Origin: Kamptonema formosum PCC 10802 | GTDB taxonomy: Bacteria > Cyanobacteriota > Cyanobacteriia > Cyanobacteriales > Oscillatoriaceae | DNA: 45,064 bases | Assembly (NCBI RefSeq): GCF_000332335.1 | Contig: NZ_KB235948.1 | Location: forward strand, 6,748,944 to 6,794,007 | Direction: 5' to 3' | Shown here: positions 26,301 through 33,681 of the stretch, piece by piece | Position numbering within the stretch: the stretch's first letter is position 1 | Layout: every line of letters begins with the position of its first letter | Notes under the pieces: generated by a model | Seen by the model: only the letters and a program-made list of their open reading frames with translations | What the model was told of the DNA's origin: nothing | The model's database searches: none | Made by a program: the position numbers and the translations under genes

Positions 26301-29127
26301 CGGTGCCAAAGATGAGATAACCGCCACTGATTTGCAAATCTGGGCGACGGGCGAAAGTGCGGTTTCTTGGGGGCGGCGGGGCGACAGCGATCGCCTGGAA
26401 ATCAAGCTAGACAGAGACACCTACAAACCGGGCGAAACTGCCACCGCGCTGATTCAGTCGCCCTACCCAGAAGCGGAGCTGTACTTTGCAGTTGTGCGCG
26501 ATAAAACTCTCTACCGGACGATTGCAAAAGTTAAGGGAGGTGCGCCCCAGATTGAGTTCCAAGTCACCCCAGAAATGCTGCCGAACGCAGCAGTGGAAGC
26601 TGTATTGGTGCGACAGGGCGCTCCTTTGGCTAAGGTGGAGCCGGGAAGTCTGGAAAACTTGGCGCGGATTGGCTTTGCTCCTTTCAAAACCAGTTTGGAC
26701 GAGAAGTATTTAAAGGTCAAAGTCACGCCCGATAAAACAGAATTGCAGCCCCGTGCTGAGGAGACGGTGCAGCTGGAATTGAAGGACGAGCGGGGGAACC
26801 CAATCAAGGGACAGTTCACCGTTATGGTGGTGAATGAGGCGGTGCTGCAACTGAGTGGCTATCGCCCGCCGGATTTGGTGGAAACGGTTTATGCTGAGCA
26901 GTCGATTTCTACTCGTTTTGGCGATAACCGCGCTGATGTGGTGCTGCAACCCCTCGCCTCGCCGGTGCAAAAAGGTTGGGGTTATGACGGCGGGCTTTCA
27001 TCGGGCGCTGCCAACACTCGCATCCGCAAGGATTTTCAAGCTTTGGCTTACTATAATGGCTCGGTTATTGCCGACGCTAAGGGGCGGGCTAGTGTTCGCT
27101 TTAAACTGCCCGACGATTTGACGACTTGGCGGGTGATGGCGGTTGCGGCGAGTGGGGATATGCGGTTTGGAAATGGGGATGCGACATTGATCTCCACTAA
27201 ACCTTTGATGTCTAATCCGGTGCTGCCGCAGTTCGCTCGTCCGGGCGACGTTCTGCAAGCAGGTCTGTCTGTAACGAACACTACCGGGCAAAAAGGAAAT
27301 CTGGCGATTAATGGCGAGGTTAGCGGTGCGGTGAAGTTTGAAAAGAACCAGAACCGCCAGAATTTGCAAACGCAGGCGGAAGCCGGCACCCGCGCTTATC
27401 GCTTTCCAATGGTGGCGGCTAGCAAGGGTGAGGGTAAGGTGCGGTTTGTCACCCAACTGAATGGGACAGCTGACGCTTTTGAAGTGACTCTGCCGGTGAA
27501 GCCGCTAGATGTTGCCGAACAAGTCGTCGAAACCGGCACAACTGACAGTCAGGTCAAGATTCCCCTGAATGTCAGCAAAAATGTTGTGCCAGACACCGGC
27601 GGGTTGGAGGTTTCTCTCGCCAGCACGTTAATTCCGGAGATTGCGGCACCGGCACGGCAGGTGTTTGAAGAGGATGACTTGCCTTTCCTAGAGCCGGCAG
27701 CGAGCCAGCTGGCCATTGCAGCTAACCTGCAAATTATGGGCAAACAGTACAAGCAGACATTTGCTGATTTCAACACCACCGAACAGGCTGCCCAGTCTTT
27801 CAATTGGCTGCAAAAACTCCAGCTGCCAGACGGCGGTTTTGCCGCATGGCCAGGGCAAGAGAAATCTGACCCGTTTGTCACTCCCTACGCGGCGGAAAGC
27901 CTTGCCAGAGCGAAGGCTGCCGGTTTGGCAGTTGATTCTGGGATGGTTTCTCGCGTGACTGCCTACTTGAAGAACATTCTGGCTGACCCCGGAAAATATG
28001 AGTTTTGCGACCAATTGTGCAAGACTCAGGTGCGGCTGGGGGCGCTGATGGCGCTGGCAGAACTCGGAGAGAAGCGCAATGATTTCCTGGCAGACATTTA
28101 CGCGCAGCGGGAGCAATTCGATGCGGTAACTCAGATTAAATTGGCGCGTTACTTATCTCAGTTCCCAGAGTGGCAGGATGAGTCAAGAACGCTGTTCAAG
28201 CAGCTGCAGGAGACTGTAAATGAGACGGGGCGCTCGGCTGCGGTGAATCTGCCGCAAGGCTGGCGGTGGATAAGCTCGCGCACGACGGCTCAAGCTCAAG
28301 TGCTGCGTCTCGCGCTCGCGCAAAAGAGCAAACCGGAAGTCACCGACCGGCTGTTGGAAGGGCTGCTAAATCTGCGGCGGAAGGGCACTTGGGGCAGCAC
28401 TTACGATAACGCCGAAGCGCTCAACGCTCTGGTGGAATACAGCAAAACGGAGTCAGCGCCGCCGAACTTTACTGCTGCGGTGAAACTTGCCGGCAAGCAG
28501 TTAGAGTCAGCTCAGTTTAAGGGGTACGAAAACCCCAGCCTGTCTCTGAATGTGGGGATGACGCAGTTGCCTCGCGGCAGCAGTGACTTACTCCTCCAGA
28601 AATCCGGGAAGGGCACGCTGCACTATCTGGTGGCGTATCGCTATCGCTTGCAGGGAAATCAGCCGGGCCGGTTTAATGGGTTGCGGGTGTCGCGAGAAAT
28701 CCGCCCTGCGAATGAGGAAAAAGTGCTGGGCCGGCAAGAGCTTCGCGCTCCCGACCAGCCCCTGACTGTGGGCAGCGGGCAGGTGTTTGATATTGGGTTG
28801 GAAATTGTTACCGACCGTCCTGTGGATCGGGTGGTGATTGCTGACCCGCTGCCGGCAGGTTTTGAGGCGGTGGATGAGAGTTTCCAAACCTCCACACCGG
28901 CAGTGCAGGCGCAGGCAAATCGCTGGCAAATTGGCTATCAAACGATTTATCGCGATCGCGTGGTAGCTTATGCCGACCGTTTGGAGCCGGGAGTTTATAC
29001 TTTGCACTATCTCGTGCGTTCGGTTACGCCAGGAACATTCCTGTGGCCAGGTGCGGACGCGCATTTACAGTACGCTCCTGAGGAGTTTGGGCGTTCTGCT
29101 TCGACTACTTTGGTGGTGAAAGAGTGA
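23395..29127 (+). CDS. Bacterial alpha-2-macroglobulin family lipoprotein
   Basis: From the ATG at 23395 (with GGAAAG upstream) the protein has 1910 residues; the in-frame start at 23344 adds 17 poor residues. A lipoprotein signal ends in the lipobox GIAGC with Cys24, so it should be lipid-anchored and periplasm-facing. Tandem MG (macroglobulin) domains fill the first two thirds (for example GTIFSDRQLYQPGETAWLTG, split GTIFSDRQLYQPGE), then the A2M domain PDDLTTWRVMAVAASGDMRF (20 residues) near 1240, and a helical thioester-type domain (for example LPDGGFAAWPG, TPYAAESLARAKAAG). The usual CxEQ thioester is absent: the site reads DDLPFLEPAAS near 1427. Such proteins trap proteases and often pair with PBP1C, present here at 14464. 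It ends at a good terminator. Confidence 0.93.
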   Translation: MGLIVKSWMRFLLILTLVWGIAGCGSLNKVEQLPPVAPLATPQLPDWIEQISPTGSAEPLAQIRIRFKDALIPVESLDSPEQQAKLKQFEIQPALPGQFRFLTPRMVGFQPERALPKATRIQITLKAGLEDLKNHRLAQDFAWTFNTEPIKLTNLPATKKSPYADPEPIDLKPTLKFTSNVELDLASVAEHLKLVPAGGTSAVGLDVAPEKAEEQNRKGAEPAPDPESKFDPSARPWNYTIVPRQSLEKGTRYRLEFSPGVRPARGNLPTENTFASEVETYAPLAFKEIKYVGQPDAGGAYGRFVKGSALLQFNNGLVADSVLQNIAVTPAPKKEPRLVGAVENQSAVTLNPWALEPATTYTITIGANLKDKFGQTLGKPVTVKYETGDVAADIWAPEGLNIFPAGKDLQLNISAVNLPDSQYKAGFKVVQPADLVYTNSAYPREGEYNLLPNTADWQSVRVSGKKNQSAEMAVPLREKLNSPTGMLAYGVRARTNRYQENGLEKWREPAFYGMVQLTNLGVFAQWFPESGLVRVHHLSDGSPAAGAPVEIYQSKLEAKSQPKPAPCATGKTDKTGTLLLRRQDLQQCLNSQSAEKPPELLVIARESKDWAFARTQEYSGAYGYGIYAGWDGDKPQSRGTIFSDRQLYQPGETAWLTGAAYYLQNGTLKQDKNVRYTVTLESPDGSKTNLGAQTTNDFGTFSLEVPVKPNQPLGYYSVRAKGDSGAEITGQFRVAEFKPPNFKVELSLDKQFALRDDKVEAKAKSTYLFGAPVEGGKVKYYVTRNKTQFTPKGWDKFSFGRQWFWPEEEPSVSSDVLQQNQVLDASGQDSLTVTAGKDLPYPMVYRVDAEVSDVSNLSVANSQTFTALPSDRLIGLQSNFVADAGKPFPIQVTVTDPAGNAIEGERVRVELQKMDYSRVTQVVEGSQNPRNQVEYKTVAQAEVKSGKSPQTVSLNPPEAGSYRIRANFAGAKDEITATDLQIWATGESAVSWGRRGDSDRLEIKLDRDTYKPGETATALIQSPYPEAELYFAVVRDKTLYRTIAKVKGGAPQIEFQVTPEMLPNAAVEAVLVRQGAPLAKVEPGSLENLARIGFAPFKTSLDEKYLKVKVTPDKTELQPRAEETVQLELKDERGNPIKGQFTVMVVNEAVLQLSGYRPPDLVETVYAEQSISTRFGDNRADVVLQPLASPVQKGWGYDGGLSSGAANTRIRKDFQALAYYNGSVIADAKGRASVRFKLPDDLTTWRVMAVAASGDMRFGNGDATLISTKPLMSNPVLPQFARPGDVLQAGLSVTNTTGQKGNLAINGEVSGAVKFEKNQNRQNLQTQAEAGTRAYRFPMVAASKGEGKVRFVTQLNGTADAFEVTLPVKPLDVAEQVVETGTTDSQVKIPLNVSKNVVPDTGGLEVSLASTLIPEIAAPARQVFEEDDLPFLEPAASQLAIAANLQIMGKQYKQTFADFNTTEQAAQSFNWLQKLQLPDGGFAAWPGQEKSDPFVTPYAAESLARAKAAGLAVDSGMVSRVTAYLKNILADPGKYEFCDQLCKTQVRLGALMALAELGEKRNDFLADIYAQREQFDAVTQIKLARYLSQFPEWQDESRTLFKQLQETVNETGRSAAVNLPQGWRWISSRTTAQAQVLRLALAQKSKPEVTDRLLEGLLNLRRKGTWGSTYDNAEALNALVEYSKTESAPPNFTAAVKLAGKQLESAQFKGYENPSLSLNVGMTQLPRGSSDLLLQKSGKGTLHYLVAYRYRLQGNQPGRFNGLRVSREIRPANEEKVLGRQELRAPDQPLTVGSGQVFDIGLEIVTDRPVDRVVIADPLPAGFEAVDESFQTSTPAVQAQANRWQIGYQTIYRDRVVAYADRLEPGVYTLHYLVRSVTPGTFLWPGADAHLQYAPEEFGRSASTTLVVKE

Positions 29128-29151
29128 GGCGATAGGAAACCCCAATAGCAC

Positions 29152-29184
29152 AAACCCGGTTTTTTGAAAAGCCGGGTTTTTTTC
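29152..29184 (+). terminator. Rho-independent terminator of the alpha-2-macroglobulin gene
   Basis: AAACCCGG (29152-29159) pairs with CCGGGTTT (29172-29179) and is followed directly by more T (29177-29183), a classical intrinsic terminator. It is a degenerate copy of palindromic repeat family B, showing this family can act in termination. Confidence 0.8.
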
Positions 29185-29385
29185 TTGGTGAACTTGCCTC
29201 CGGCTGTATCCCTGGACGGGCGCAATTGGCCCGCCCCTACAGCCAGGGAACGAGGTGAGAACCCGAGCAAAAGTGACTGGCGGAGGGGTACCCGCACCCG
29301 GTTGGGGGGACTGTCCTATATAGGGAGATTCAAAGCTTAGATGTGTTGGCCCTGGCGGGGCTGACCAGAATCCAGCTAGAATCTA

Positions 29386-29414
29386 TTGACAGCTTTTTCC
29401 TTTTGGCTTATAAT
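29386..29414 (+). promoter_or_regulatory. Consensus sigma-70-type promoter
   Basis: TTGACA (29386-29391), a 17-bp spacer and TATAAT (29409-29414) match the consensus exactly. Transcription should start near 29421, giving a leader of about 110 bases before the DUF4231 gene. The rest of 29185-29532 shows no gene. Confidence 0.8.
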
Positions 29415-29532
29415 TCTGAATGATGGCCAAAAAGTTCCCGCGGTCGCCGAATTACAGTCGCGAGTGGGGAGAGAGCGGTTTGTCCGCTAAACTGGCTGCA
29501 TTTTTACCCCTTAGAGAATCGAGAAGGCAACA

Positions 29533-30336
29533 ATGAGCAGTTCCGAAATGGCCTCTACGGAGGAGAAAATACCGACAGAGATTTACGGTCCGAGTCAAGC
29601 ACTGCTGCTTTTACTGAAAGTAGCAGAGTATCTATTTCTGACCGCTTTTGTCTGTTCAGGCATCCTTGCAATCCTTGTTCCAACCGAGCAAAGAAATCCC
29701 CCATCAATAGCTATTTCTCTAGCGGGATTTATTTTTTTCTTTCTCCTAAACAGAGAAGTGGTAAAATCCGCAAACAGTGAGTTGGATATTAAGCGAAAAG
29801 CAGAGTTATATCTGGCCAAAACTAACCCATCCGCGAATAACTCGATAACCCTAGGGAGAGAAAAGGCTTTGCAGTATTGCCAAGAATTGATTGACGATTA
29901 CAAGAGAACTCGCAGTCAATCGCGGAATATTTACTACACTTTGCAACTCTCGACCATCTTCTTCTCTGGGGTAACACCAATTCTAGTCCTGGTAGACAAA
30001 TTGCTAGTCGGTCAAAATTGGCTGAAGTGGCTTCCTGTCATCTGTCCGGCCATTGCCTCTATCGTTGCCAGTATGGTCTCCTCTTTTCCCTTTCAGGAAA
30101 ATTGGATTTCTGCCAACACGATTGTTGAGCTGTTAGAGGCTGAGCAAGAGAAATTTGTCTTGGGAGTGACTCCGCTTTATCGTTCCTACGATTCCTCCGA
30201 TACCGCCGAAGAAGACCAAAAGGCCAAGCAAGCCATCGAAAACTTTATTGTTCAGGTGAATAATATTCACCTCAAGCAATTGCAAGAATCAAAAAATACG
30301 ATGCCACAGGAGGAACAGTCAGAGAAATCTAGCTAG
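29533..30336 (+). CDS. DUF4231 (SLATT-type) membrane protein
   Basis: The 267-residue protein has four hydrophobic segments in two pairs: about 27-48 and 57-75 (ISLAGFIFFFLLN), then about 135-158 (YYTLQLSTIFFSGVTPILVL) and 166-190. The second pair with RNIYYTLQL before it is typical of DUF4231, one of the SLATT group of predicted membrane effectors found beside nucleotide-signalling (SMODS) and other conflict systems. The C-terminal half is charged and helical. No nucleotidyltransferase or other partner is encoded next to it, so a defence role is only a possibility. The ATG has GAGAAGG upstream. It is driven by a consensus promoter and ends before a hairpin at 30391. Confidence 0.8.
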   Translation: MSSSEMASTEEKIPTEIYGPSQALLLLLKVAEYLFLTAFVCSGILAILVPTEQRNPPSIAISLAGFIFFFLLNREVVKSANSELDIKRKAELYLAKTNPSANNSITLGREKALQYCQELIDDYKRTRSQSRNIYYTLQLSTIFFSGVTPILVLVDKLLVGQNWLKWLPVICPAIASIVASMVSSFPFQENWISANTIVELLEAEQEKFVLGVTPLYRSYDSSDTAEEDQKAKQAIENFIVQVNNIHLKQLQESKNTMPQEEQSEKSS

Positions 30337-30390
30337 CGGGGCGGGTCATGCTGGCCCTAAGCTTAGGATGATTGTTCCAAACGGATAAGA

Positions 30391-30421
30391 GGAGAGAGGC
30401 GAGGATCGCTTGCCTCTCTCC
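30391..30421 (+). terminator. Hairpin terminator of the DUF4231 gene
   Basis: GGAGAGAGGC (30391-30400) and GCCTCTCTCC (30412-30421) form a perfect 10-bp stem with an 11-base loop; TTTACTTTTTGC follows 10 bases later. Confidence 0.65.
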
Positions 30422-30530
30422 ATCACAGGGTTTACTTTTTGCTTTCCCTACCGTTAGGCTACAAAATTATGACTGGCTGGTGCTCGCCGGCGATTGCAGA
30501 GGAATAACTTTAGAACTTTAGGAGGAATGA

Positions 30531-30920
30531 GTGTTGATGCTTGCGCTAGATTTAGAACAAAAGCGTCCTTCCCAGGAGGATGTGCAGCAGATGTGGGGCG
30601 AATTGCAGGTAACACCTCTGCCATTCCAACATCCAGCCCTTGACGAACTGTTGGAGCGGTTGCGGGCAATTTACGTTAATGGCGGTGCCGAGTTCGCACG
30701 GTTTCAGCTGTCGTAACACCCGGTTTTCCAGTGGTTCTGCTCTCAGAAAAAGCTGCCTAAAATTAGCTTTTTTGACCGCTTCCTAACCGCACCGGCAGCC
30801 GCCAGCGCTTTGCCCTCACTGTCAATTCAAAATCCACTCCCTTCCCCGCTCAATTTAAAAGAAGATACTAGCGCCTTTACCTTTGACGGGGAGTTGGCAA
30901 AGGTTCTGGTGCGGGGCTGA
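30531..30920 (+). pseudogene. Unknown small gene with an in-frame TAA
   Basis: A strong ribosome binding site AGGAGGA (30520-30526) precedes GTG at 30531 and ATG at 30537. The first part (61 residues) contains LEQKRPSQEDVQQMWGELQV and LDELLERLRAIYVNGGAEFA, and stops at TAA 30714-30716. The same frame then stays open for 67 more codons (FQWFCSQKKLPKISFFDRFL and on) to TGA at 30918-30920, so a protein of about 128 residues seems to have been cut by a nonsense mutation. I do not recognise the family. It could also be a real 61-residue protein followed by chance open sequence. Confidence 0.5.
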
Positions 30921-30926
30921 GCTTAT

Positions 30927-31139
30927 ATGAGCTACCAGGGTACTGCAGTCGAGGCGAAGGCGATTGGAGTGCGATTTTGTGACGCTCTTTTTGGCCCGCG
31001 ATACGACGAAATCAAAATGTATATTTCTTATGATGCTTGGTCGCCTTGGTTTGGGAACGTTGCGTGGGATGTTACATGGTTTGGGGTTGACAAACGCAAC
31101 AGCCAGATATGGCTCTTATGCGCCACCGATACGGATTGA
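30927..31139 (+). CDS. Small hypothetical protein
   Basis: The 70-residue frame begins MSYQGTAVEAKAIGVRFCDA and ends SQIWLLCATDTD. Its Trp/Asp-rich middle (YDAWSPWFGNVAWDVTWFGV) has the look of a real folded protein, not random translation. It starts seven bases after the stop of the broken gene at 30531-30920, so the two may be remnants of one operon. There is no signal or membrane segment. Function is unknown. No convincing ribosome binding site is visible, which lowers confidence. Confidence 0.45.
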   Translation: MSYQGTAVEAKAIGVRFCDALFGPRYDEIKMYISYDAWSPWFGNVAWDVTWFGVDKRNSQIWLLCATDTD

Positions 31140-31349
31140 GAGCTACGGTGCTGTTGGCCAGCATGTAGCAATTTACTGAAAGGACTTCTATCAATGTCAA
31201 ACAATGGTCTGGCTTGTGCTAAAATAGCTGAATATGAAGGCTGTTGCCGCCGGCATTGAGAGAGCCAGCCCCTGGCCTGCGTTCGAGACAGGCACTTAGG
31301 ATGAGCCAAGCCGCTCTTCCGGAGAAAATTACGCGCGAAGGAGAAACCC

Positions 31350-32381
31350 ATGACAAGAACGATCAACCGGCAGTTTTGTTTAGTTTCCCGTCCTGTAGGG
31401 GAGATAAAGGACACCGATTTGGAGTACCGGGAGGTGCCGGTTCCAACCCCTAAAGATGGGGAGGTGCTGGTACGCACTATCTATCTGTCGCTCGACCCTA
31501 CCAATCGCATTTGGATGAGCGATAGGCCGCAGTACATGCGTCCCGTTGAAGTTGGGGCTGTCATGCGCGGCATCAATTTAGGGGTGGTGGAAGAGTCCAA
31601 AAATCCAAACTTTAAACAGGGGGATCTGGTTTCGGGTTTGCTTGGCTGGCAAGATTACGCGATCGCCGAAGGGAATACCGGCGTGTCCATCACGCGACTG
31701 CAGCAGCCCCTGTCCGCACCGCTCAGCGCCTATCTGGGAGTGCTGGGACTGACGGGTCACACGGCGTATTTTGGGCTTCTGGACATAGGACAGCCCAAGC
31801 AAGGGGAAACTGTTGTCGTGTCGGCGGCTGCCGGTGCGGTTGGTTCCATTGTTGGGCAAATTGCCAAGATTAAAGGCTGCCGTGCAGTGGGGATAGCCGG
31901 CTCGGATGAAAAATGCCGGTGGATAGTCGAAGAACTTGGCTTGGATGCGGCGATTAACTATAAAACCGCCGACGTTGCGCAAGCTCTCGCTGAAACTTGC
32001 CCGAATGGCATTGACGTGTATTTCGAGAATGTTGGCGGCGCTATCCTTGATGCCGTGCTGGCCAATGTTAATCTGTCCGCGCGGATTGTATTGTGCGGTT
32101 TGATTTCAGCTTACAATGCAAAAGAACCAGTGCCAGGGCCGTATAATTTCGGCATGATTCTGATGAAGCGAGTTCGCGTGCAGGGATTCATTGTCAGCGA
32201 TTATTTTAGCCGGTGGCCGGCGGCTCAAAGTCAACTTTGGCAGTGGCTCGGAGAGGGGAAACTTAAATATGCTGAAGACATTGTGGAGGGCTTGGAAAAC
32301 GCACCCAAGGCGCTGCGAAAGCTTTTCGACGGGAGCAATCAGGGCAAACTGATCGTTAAAGTCTCAGAGGGACCGAGCTGA
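31350..32381 (+). CDS. NADPH-dependent zinc-free MDR reductase (CurA/leukotriene B4 dehydrogenase-like)
   Basis: The 343-residue medium-chain reductase reduces the double bond of alpha,beta-unsaturated carbonyl compounds with NADPH in related enzymes. Family features are LVSRPVGEIKDTDLEYREVP at the start, YLSLDPTNRIWMSDRPQY, the nucleotide-binding VVSAAAGAVGSIVGQIAKIKG near 153-173 (shown in part as SAAAGAVGS), FENVGGAILDAVL and RVRVQGFIVSDYF. No zinc ligands are present, as expected. It is soluble. A good ribosome binding site AAGGAG lies before the ATG. It is a single gene ended by the palindrome at 32427. A detoxification role is likely; the substrate is unknown. Confidence 0.92.
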   Translation: MTRTINRQFCLVSRPVGEIKDTDLEYREVPVPTPKDGEVLVRTIYLSLDPTNRIWMSDRPQYMRPVEVGAVMRGINLGVVEESKNPNFKQGDLVSGLLGWQDYAIAEGNTGVSITRLQQPLSAPLSAYLGVLGLTGHTAYFGLLDIGQPKQGETVVVSAAAGAVGSIVGQIAKIKGCRAVGIAGSDEKCRWIVEELGLDAAINYKTADVAQALAETCPNGIDVYFENVGGAILDAVLANVNLSARIVLCGLISAYNAKEPVPGPYNFGMILMKRVRVQGFIVSDYFSRWPAAQSQLWQWLGEGKLKYAEDIVEGLENAPKALRKLFDGSNQGKLIVKVSEGPS

Positions 32382-32426
32382 AACGTTTGATTTTGGGGAA
32401 GCCTCGCGGGTTGCGTTAAGAACTGA

Positions 32427-32457
32427 GAAACCGGGTTTCTTAAAGAAACCCGGTTTC
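32427..32457. terminator. Palindromic repeat family B, likely terminator
   Basis: GAAACCGGGTTTC (32427-32439) and GAAACCCGGTTTC (32445-32457) form a 13-bp stem with a TTAAA-type loop, 46 bases after the reductase stop. Confidence 0.6.
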
Positions 32458-32508
32458 TGAATCGAAGTCTCTCTTCCCAACCTGAGCCTATCAAAAAGGA
32501 ATTAATAG

Positions 32509-33123
32509 ATGGAATACGACCGCCTCAAGGCTGCAATAGATTTGTTGCGGGAGGCTGCTAGCCGCCTGCAAAGCATGGTTGAAACGACTCCAGCAGAGAG
32601 AGCGAGCAATCTGACCGTCGCTGAAGCGATGGAAACTGTGAAAAAGGCTGTGGCGGAAATGTCAGCTGCTGTTAATCCTCCCCTCACCACTCAGATCCCT
32701 CAGGAGTTGCTGGATAAAGCTGAAGCTCTAGGAATTCCGCTAGACGATTTGGAAGTTCGGGTTGCCATTTCTTCTCACCACCCCAGCCAGCTGGCGGGTG
32801 TTTTGCAGGAAATTGAAAGTCGGGCTGCTAACATCAAGCGGAGGCGCGAATATTTTCTGGTGCGGCTTCCGGATATGCCGGTTGAGCAGTTGGGGCCAAG
32901 AGTGCCGGTTGTCACTGCGGCTGATTTGAAGTGGCCTCAAGAAGCTACCCCACCGGAAGTGATAAATGCCATTAAAGCTAAATACGGCATTGACAAACTG
33001 ATGCTGCAGCGAACGTCGAGGCCATCTCTGTTTGAGAGGATTAAGGAGGCGAATGAAGCTCTAGCCAAAGCTCAGCCGGCAGAGCCGGTTTCCGACCCGG
33101 ATGACGACGAGATTCCGTTCTGA
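32509..33123 (+). CDS. Conserved-looking protein with SSB-like C-terminal tip
   Basis: The 204-residue soluble protein is of unknown family. The N-terminal 55 residues are helical (YDRLKAAIDLLREAASRLQS), followed by a Pro-rich link, a segment PQELLDKAEALGIPLDDLEV, and a helical region IESRAANIKRRREYFLVRLP. The end is EPVSDPDDDEIPF: an acidic stretch closing with I-P-F, very like the C-terminal tip of single-stranded DNA-binding protein (DDDIPF in E. coli), which recruits repair and replication enzymes. No OB-fold is evident, so it is not an SSB itself. The AAAAAGGAATTAATAG before the ATG includes AAGGA. Role in DNA transactions is inference from the tail only. Confidence 0.75.
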   Translation: MEYDRLKAAIDLLREAASRLQSMVETTPAERASNLTVAEAMETVKKAVAEMSAAVNPPLTTQIPQELLDKAEALGIPLDDLEVRVAISSHHPSQLAGVLQEIESRAANIKRRREYFLVRLPDMPVEQLGPRVPVVTAADLKWPQEATPPEVINAIKAKYGIDKLMLQRTSRPSLFERIKEANEALAKAQPAEPVSDPDDDEIPF

Positions 33124-33158
33124 AGTGCGGGGTGCCGCACTGCGCACCCCACTTCTGA
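33122..33158. terminator. Imperfect hairpin after the SSB-tip gene
   Basis: GAAGTGCGGGGTGC and GCGCACCCCACTTC flank a six-base loop, beginning at the stop codon of the preceding gene. One or two bases are unpaired. It contains the GGTGC module seen in other hairpins of the window. Confidence 0.45.
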
Positions 33159-33315
33159 GTGCTGTGGGCTGCACGGGCAGCCGGCCCCCACACCCAGATG
33201 TCGTATAATGGAGAGAGCACTGCTTTCGGCGAACACGCGGTGCGTGAAGTTAAGCTATTGCGCTCTGCGAACCTGATGGCGGTCAATGGATTAATGATTA
33301 TCAGCGGAGGTAAGT

Positions 33316-33546
33316 ATGTTCAGATGCCAAGTGTGTGGCTCAACCCAAGCCAGCGAAGATTTGGTGAGCAAAGTTTTTCAGATTGATGGCAAGCCGGTTC
33401 TGGTTGAGCGGATTCCCGCCAAAATTTGTTGCCGGTGCGGCGAAGTCACATTCAGTCGCGAAACAGCGGAAAAAGTCCGGCTGATGGTGCATGGCGAGGC
33501 CAAACCTTTGAGGTCGATTAACATGGATGTTTTTGCTTTTGGATGA
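33316..33546 (+). CDS. YgiT-type zinc finger protein (MqsA-like antitoxin N-terminal domain)
   Basis: The 76-residue protein has two CxxC pairs, MFRCQVCGS and CCRCGEVTF, spaced as in the zinc-binding domain of YgiT/MqsA antitoxins. The stretch VERIPAKICCRCGE and SRETAEKVRLMVHG also fits the family. It has no C-terminal helix-turn-helix, as in many short cyanobacterial YgiT proteins that pair with a DUF4258 toxin encoded just upstream. Here only about 190 bases separate it from the previous gene and no toxin frame is present, so it seems to be an orphan. GGAGG is placed seven bases before the ATG. TATAAT at 33203 could be its -10 box. Confidence 0.8.
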   Translation: MFRCQVCGSTQASEDLVSKVFQIDGKPVLVERIPAKICCRCGEVTFSRETAEKVRLMVHGEAKPLRSINMDVFAFG

Positions 33547-33681
33547 CTTCTCATAGCAAGGCAATCGCTTTTTTTAATTTCGCCCATACAGCTGAATTGT
33601 AGCGTTACGCAGTAACGCACCTCACTGCAGTACCCTTGCTATAGGAAGTATCGCACTAACAGAAGTTATTGGTTTAAAATC

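Noticed and set aside
33124-33315. DUF4258 toxin gene upstream of the YgiT protein
   Set aside because: No frame of suitable length or toxin-like sequence is present on either strand.
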